Assembly: GCA_964468375.1 (NCBI GenBank)
Contig: CAYXUW010000088.1
Location: forward strand, 1 to 10,020
DNA from: CAYXUW01 sp964468375
GTDB taxonomy: Bacteria; Planctomycetota; Phycisphaerae; Sedimentisphaerales; Anaerobacaceae
DNA length: 10,020 nucleotides
Reading direction: 5' to 3'
Within the stretch, counting starts at the first letter, position 1; each line of letters opens with the position of its first letter. Both the position numbers and the translations under genes were made by a program. The notes beneath the pieces are model-generated. The model had not been told where the DNA came from. It saw nothing but the letters and a program-made list of their open reading frames with translations, and made no database searches. Positions 6,468 to 10,020 of this stretch are shown here, piece after piece.

Positions 6468-8189
6468 ATGAAGGATTTATTGATACAGACTGCTAAAAGG
6501 ACCGGCTTGGTTGATGCCGAACAGTTGGCCGAGTTTCTCAAGACAAATAGCGAAGCCGGCTCGCGGCTTGATGAGCTTTTGCTCGGCTGCCCGTATTTTA
6601 CCGAGGATGTGGTTTTGAAGCTTTTCGCCGCTGCGCTGGGGTGGGAATTTTTAGAGGATATATCTGCCAAGGCGGTGCCGCCTGAGTTCATAGAATCTAT
6701 TCCCGCAACCTATGCTCAGCAGCATTGTCTCATCGGCATAAAAGCCGAGACCGACGATGGAGAGCTTACCGTAATCTTGTCCAAACCGCTGGATGCCAAT
6801 GTTCTGGATAATGTCTCTAAGATGACGGGCTTGCCCGTAAAACCGGCAATATCTACCCGTGCAGCGATTACTGCTGTAATAGACGTTGCATACGAACAGA
6901 GAACGACAGTTATTGAAGAGGTGGCCGAAGAGCTCGATTCACAAAATATCGACCGACTCGTTGATGAGGTAGGCACTTCCGACGACCTGCTTGATGTGGT
7001 CAATCGCCCCCCCGTTATCCGGCTGGTTAATGATATCCTTTTTCGAGCGCTGCAGTTGCGGGCCAGCGATATTCACGTCCATCCGTATGAGACAAAGATT
7101 CAGATACGCTATCGCATCGACGGTATTTTATATGATGTTTTAACTTTAAACCGAAATGTTTTGCCGTTGGTTGTCTCTCGTATCAAGGTAATGTCGGGAA
7201 TGGATATCGCGGAGCATCGTCTCCCGCAGGACGGCAGATGCAGTGTGCGGCTTGGCCAGCGCGAGGTCGATTTGCGTATTAGCACCGTCCCGACCAGTTA
7301 TGGCGAGCGAAGTGTTCTGCGATTGCTGGATAAAAGCACAGGCCTGTTTACTCTTGATGAATTAGGCCTTTGGAAAGAAGATTTGGAAAGATTCGATTCT
7401 CTATTGGGTCGCTCACACGGCGTTATTTTCGTAACTGGACCGACCGGTAGCGGAAAAAGCACCACTCTTTACGCCTGCCTTAACAGAATTAATTCGGCTG
7501 AGAAAAATGTCATAACCATAGAAGACCCCATCGAATATCAGCTGGAAGGCATCAGTCAGATTCAGGTCGCCAGTAAAAAAGGAATGACTTTCGTTACGTC
7601 ACTTCGGCACGTGCTTCGCCAGGATCCCGATGTTATAATGGTCGGTGAGGTTAGAGATGTTGAAACGGCGAGAATGGCAATACAGTCTTCGCTGACCGGC
7701 CACCTGGTTTTCAGCACGCTGCATACGAATGACTCGGCAGGCGCAATAAGCCGGCTTTTAGATTTAGGTGTTGAACCGTATTTGGCAAGCTCGTCTTTGA
7801 TTGCCATAATGGCGCAGCGATTGGTGCGAAAAGTGTGCCCGGATTGCAAACAGCCGTATGAGCCGACGCCGCACGAGTTAAGAGGGCTTGGGCTTGGAGA
7901 CGTCGTGGCCTCGGACCTTGAGCAAAATGGTGGAAGGTTTTTCGTGGGAACTGGGTGCGATAAGTGTTTTCAGACCGGTTATCGCGGCCGAACGGGTGTC
8001 TATGAGCTGATGCTCATTAATGAAGAGATTCAGGAGATGATATACAAAAGGGAAACCGCCGGTGCTATAAAGAAGGTCGCCCTTAATGCGGGACTGCAGA
8101 CGCTGCGAATGGACGGGGCACGTAAAGTTCTTGCAGGAATAACGACTATTGCTGAAGTGTTAAGAGTAACACAGGCGGACGTGATGTAA
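6468..8189 (+). CDS. gspE: Type II secretion ATPase GspE
   Basis: This 573-aa cytoplasmic hexameric ATPase powers pseudopilus assembly on GspF. Residues 1-140 form the N-terminal GspE/MshE-type domain. The N2E region includes ASDIHVHP at 199-206 and RYRIDGILYD at 214-223. Walker A is GPTGSGKST at 324-332, the Asp box ITIEDPIEY at 349-357, Walker B DPDVIMVGEVRD at 386-397, and the His box GHLVFSTLHTND at 411-422. A zinc-binding tetracysteine is intact (CPDC 457-460, CDKC 497-500). Length is within the usual range. An in-frame stop at 6447 leaves ATG 6468 as the first ATG, but no ribosome binding site precedes it; a hairpin lies there instead. PilB is the close relative, and the T2SS assignment follows from the neighbours. 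Confidence 0.95.
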   Translation: MKDLLIQTAKRTGLVDAEQLAEFLKTNSEAGSRLDELLLGCPYFTEDVVLKLFAAALGWEFLEDISAKAVPPEFIESIPATYAQQHCLIGIKAETDDGELTVILSKPLDANVLDNVSKMTGLPVKPAISTRAAITAVIDVAYEQRTTVIEEVAEELDSQNIDRLVDEVGTSDDLLDVVNRPPVIRLVNDILFRALQLRASDIHVHPYETKIQIRYRIDGILYDVLTLNRNVLPLVVSRIKVMSGMDIAEHRLPQDGRCSVRLGQREVDLRISTVPTSYGERSVLRLLDKSTGLFTLDELGLWKEDLERFDSLLGRSHGVIFVTGPTGSGKSTTLYACLNRINSAEKNVITIEDPIEYQLEGISQIQVASKKGMTFVTSLRHVLRQDPDVIMVGEVRDVETARMAIQSSLTGHLVFSTLHTNDSAGAISRLLDLGVEPYLASSSLIAIMAQRLVRKVCPDCKQPYEPTPHELRGLGLGDVVASDLEQNGGRFFVGTGCDKCFQTGYRGRTGVYELMLINEEIQEMIYKRETAGAIKKVALNAGLQTLRMDGARKVLAGITTIAEVLRVTQADVM

Positions 8190-8202
8190 AGGGTGGGTAT
8201 TT

Positions 8203-9420
8203 ATGCCGAGATATAACTATACAGCGATAGAAGCGAACGGCAGAAAAGTAAAAGGCGCAATAACCGCTGAGAGTCCCTACGTTGCTCGGAAACAGCTGAG
8301 AATTCGCAGCATCCATCCTACCTCAATCACGGAGGCTGGCTCCGCTTCAGAAGGCGGTTCGGCGCTGTTTTCAATTTTCACGAAAGCCGGTAAAACTCAA
8401 ATCATCGATTTTACAAAACAGCTCGCCACGTTGCTTAATTCGGGAATCAAATTGACCGAGGCGCTGTCGGTCCTTATTTTGCAGGTGTCCGATGTTAGAT
8501 TTAAAAATGCTGTTACCGACATTCGCGACCGCGTTGTAACCGGTGAGTCTCTTACCGATGCCTTGAAAGATTACAGCGATTATTTTGATGTTATATATGT
8601 TAGTATGGTTCGCGTCGGCGAAGTAACCGGCTCGTTGAGCCAGAGTCTTTCGATAATTGCAAAATTTATGGAAAAACGCCAGCAGGTCGAATCAAAAATA
8701 ATGACGGCTATGATATATCCGATGGTTCTGATTTTATTTTGCATCGCGGCTGTTCTGGTTTTGACGACGATGGTCATCCCCAAAATAGCTGAGCAGATTG
8801 CAAGGACTGGACAGGAGCTGCCCTGGATTACCAGAGCTTTGATGAGCTTCAGCTATATACTGAGAAGCTGGTGGCTGTTTGTTGTTATTGCGGTTATTTT
8901 TGGTATTGTATGGGGATTGAAGCGTTTCCTGAAAACTCGGCGGGGTGCTTATTTGCGGGACAGATTTATCCTGTCTCTGCCGTTATTCGGCCCTCTTGTC
9001 AAGCAGCGCGTCGCTTCACGTTTTGCCTCTACCCTCTCGACGCTTCTCGGATCCGGACTCGCTATGGCCGAGTCGCTTCGGGTTGTCTCGGAGGTTACCG
9101 GAAACAGTATTATGAGAGAAGCCGTCCAGCGGGCGCGCGAGAGGATTCTTGCCGGCGCTGATATTGCTACGCCGTTGAGAGACAGCGGCATCATCGACCC
9201 TGCAATTGCTCATATGGTCGCTGTCGGTGAAAAAAGCGGTGAGCTGGAGCAGATGCTTAAGGATATTAGCGAAAATCTCGAATCCTCCACCGATGTAGTT
9301 ATTGATAGATTAAGTGCTGCGGTTGAGCCGCTTATCATTATTATTATGGCTGCAATAATAGGTGTGATTGCTTACGCAACTATATTGCCGATTTTGGAAG
9401 TTTCAGCGGGCAAATTTTGA
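8203..9420 (+). CDS. gspF: Type II secretion inner-membrane platform protein GspF
   Basis: This 405-aa inner-membrane protein is the platform on which GspE acts to add pseudopilins. After an N-terminal cytoplasmic part (PRYNYTAIEANGRKVKGAI, typical of the family), two T2SSF domains lie at about 67-190 and 271-393. Each carries the conserved G-E-x-[ST]-G signature (GEVTGSLSQSL near 139, GEKSGELEQML near 342). Membrane segments are visible at about 171-193, 222-240 and 375-397, the normal number and placement. The length is standard. The start has a GGGTGGG site at 8190-8196, 13 bases after the gspE stop, so the two genes are almost certainly co-translated from one message. Confidence 0.95.
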   Translation: MPRYNYTAIEANGRKVKGAITAESPYVARKQLRIRSIHPTSITEAGSASEGGSALFSIFTKAGKTQIIDFTKQLATLLNSGIKLTEALSVLILQVSDVRFKNAVTDIRDRVVTGESLTDALKDYSDYFDVIYVSMVRVGEVTGSLSQSLSIIAKFMEKRQQVESKIMTAMIYPMVLILFCIAAVLVLTTMVIPKIAEQIARTGQELPWITRALMSFSYILRSWWLFVVIAVIFGIVWGLKRFLKTRRGAYLRDRFILSLPLFGPLVKQRVASRFASTLSTLLGSGLAMAESLRVVSEVTGNSIMREAVQRARERILAGADIATPLRDSGIIDPAIAHMVAVGEKSGELEQMLKDISENLESSTDVVIDRLSAAVEPLIIIIMAAIIGVIAYATILPILEVSAGKF

Positions 9421-9485
9421 CGTCCCGCTTAACTGACTTGTTTGTGAATGGACGTTGGGAATTTTATTAGGAGTTTTATATAGAG

Positions 9486-9926
9486 ATGAAAAAAAGAAGA
9501 AGAAAAAACAGATACGGTTTTACGATGGTCGAATTGATGGCTATGTTGATTATCATCGGTTTGCTCGCCACCCTCGTGGTTACAAAAGTAGCGACGAAAA
9601 TCGACCAGGCGCGTATTACGACCACCAAAGCCAATTTAAAAGTCCTTCATTCCGCTGTTAATCAGTTCAAGATGGACACCGGCCGGTTCCCGAGCGAGGA
9701 TATTGGGCTTATGGAGCTTATCGAGCAGCCGAGCGATGTTACAAGGTATGAAGAGGGTGGTTATCTGGAGACTACCGAAATACCCAAAGACGGCTGGGGA
9801 AATGACTTTATTTATGAACGTTACCCGGAGAGCGGTAAGCCGTTTGTGATTAAAAGTTATGGCGCTGATGGTGAAGAAGGTGGTGAGGGCAACGATGCCG
9901 ATTTATACAGTACCGATGCGTACTGA
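9486..9926 (+). CDS. gspG: Type II secretion major pseudopilin GspG
   Basis: This 146-aa prepilin has a very basic 11-residue leader (seven Lys/Arg) ending in Gly11, the prepilin peptidase site, followed by FTMVELMAMLIIIGLLATLV with the essential Glu at +5 (residue 16). After N-methylation the mature protein polymerises into the periplasmic pseudopilus. The globular part has family hallmarks: a long helix (NLKVLHSAVNQFKMDTGRFP), the IPKDGWGNDF segment at 99-108, and the acidic C-terminal loop at 124-139 (SYGADGEEGG, then GNDAD) that binds calcium in GspG. This loop separates it from type IV pilins. AGGAG at 9469-9473 lies 12 bases before the ATG. The gene follows gspF by 65 bases, the canonical order. 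Confidence 0.95.
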   Translation: MKKRRRKNRYGFTMVELMAMLIIIGLLATLVVTKVATKIDQARITTTKANLKVLHSAVNQFKMDTGRFPSEDIGLMELIEQPSDVTRYEEGGYLETTEIPKDGWGNDFIYERYPESGKPFVIKSYGADGEEGGEGNDADLYSTDAY

Positions 9927-10020
9927 TTGTGTTGTGTGCGGACAATGCAGCTTGCAAAGTACGCAATACACAAAGCGCAATACGAGAAACGGTTTTACGC
10001 TGACCGAGTTGGTGGTGGGG
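9916..10020 (+). CDS. Pseudopilin-like protein, N-terminal fragment (gspH/gspI position)
   Basis: Only the first 35 codons are inside the window. The fragment ends in NGFTLTELVVG, a classic prepilin peptidase site with Glu at +5 and the start of the hydrophobic helix, so a minor pseudopilin such as GspH or GspI is expected. From ATG 9916 the gene overlaps the end of gspG by 11 bases and has a long, Cys-rich leader (DCVVCGQC). GTG 9934 or TTG 9952 would give leaders of 19 or 14 residues, closer to the usual length. No ribosome binding site decides between them, so the start is uncertain while the frame and identity as a pseudopilin are firm. Confidence 0.75.
   Translation, partial: MRTDCVVCGQCSLQSTQYTKRNTRNGFTLTELVVG

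Noticed and set aside
9420..9455. Inverted repeat ACGTCC (9420-9425) / GGACGT (9450-9455) after gspF, considered as a terminator.
   Set aside because: Short stem with a loop of about 24 bases and no T run at the right place; gspG is expected in the same operon.

Overview
The window reads as part of a chromosome from an anaerobic or facultative member of the Planctomycetota, probably class Phycisphaerae (Sedimentisphaerales-like). This is inferred from three things: a DUF1573-type protein, a multiheme cytochrome of the PF13435 type fused to a UshA-like domain, and the style of the secretion genes. No rRNA or other marker gene is present, so the taxonomy stays an inference. Every gene I can support lies on the + strand.

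Layout. Positions 3-275 hold the 3' end of a DUF1573-like gene. Positions 339-1709 encode an exported two-part protein: an UshA-like N-terminal half with a PCGC motif and a four-heme cytochrome C-terminal half. Only 20 bases later, 1730-2608 encodes an exported or membrane-anchored protein with a GspC/PilP-type homology region. A 348-base, partly T-rich gap (2609-2956) holds no gene and probably a promoter. Then comes the core of a type II secretion (T2SS) operon: a 677-aa protein made only of secretin N domains (2957-4990), a 448-aa secretin with its own signal peptide (5035-6381), gspE (6468-8189), gspF (8203-9420), gspG (9486-9926), and the first 35 codons of another pseudopilin (from 9916, cut by the window edge).

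How the genes work together. GspE is the cytoplasmic ATPase and GspF the inner-membrane platform it drives. GspG is the major pseudopilin, pushed as a piston through the periplasm. The secretin forms the outer-membrane gate, and the GspC-like protein probably links the inner membrane to the periplasmic N domains. GspL, GspM and the prepilin peptidase are not in the window. The N0-type domain, the GspC-type homology region and the Ca-binding-type GspG tail favour T2SS over a type IV pilus.

The most unusual point is that GspD is spread over two genes. The first carries two extra N-like domains, a long acidic linker, N0, N1, N2 and the first half (beta-alpha) of another N domain. The second starts with a signal peptide, continues with what looks like the missing second half (beta-beta-alpha) of that same domain, then one more N domain and the channel-forming core. 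The break falls in the loop of a single domain. A second notable feature is a pair of hairpins in the secretin-gspE gap whose arms could also pair with each other's.
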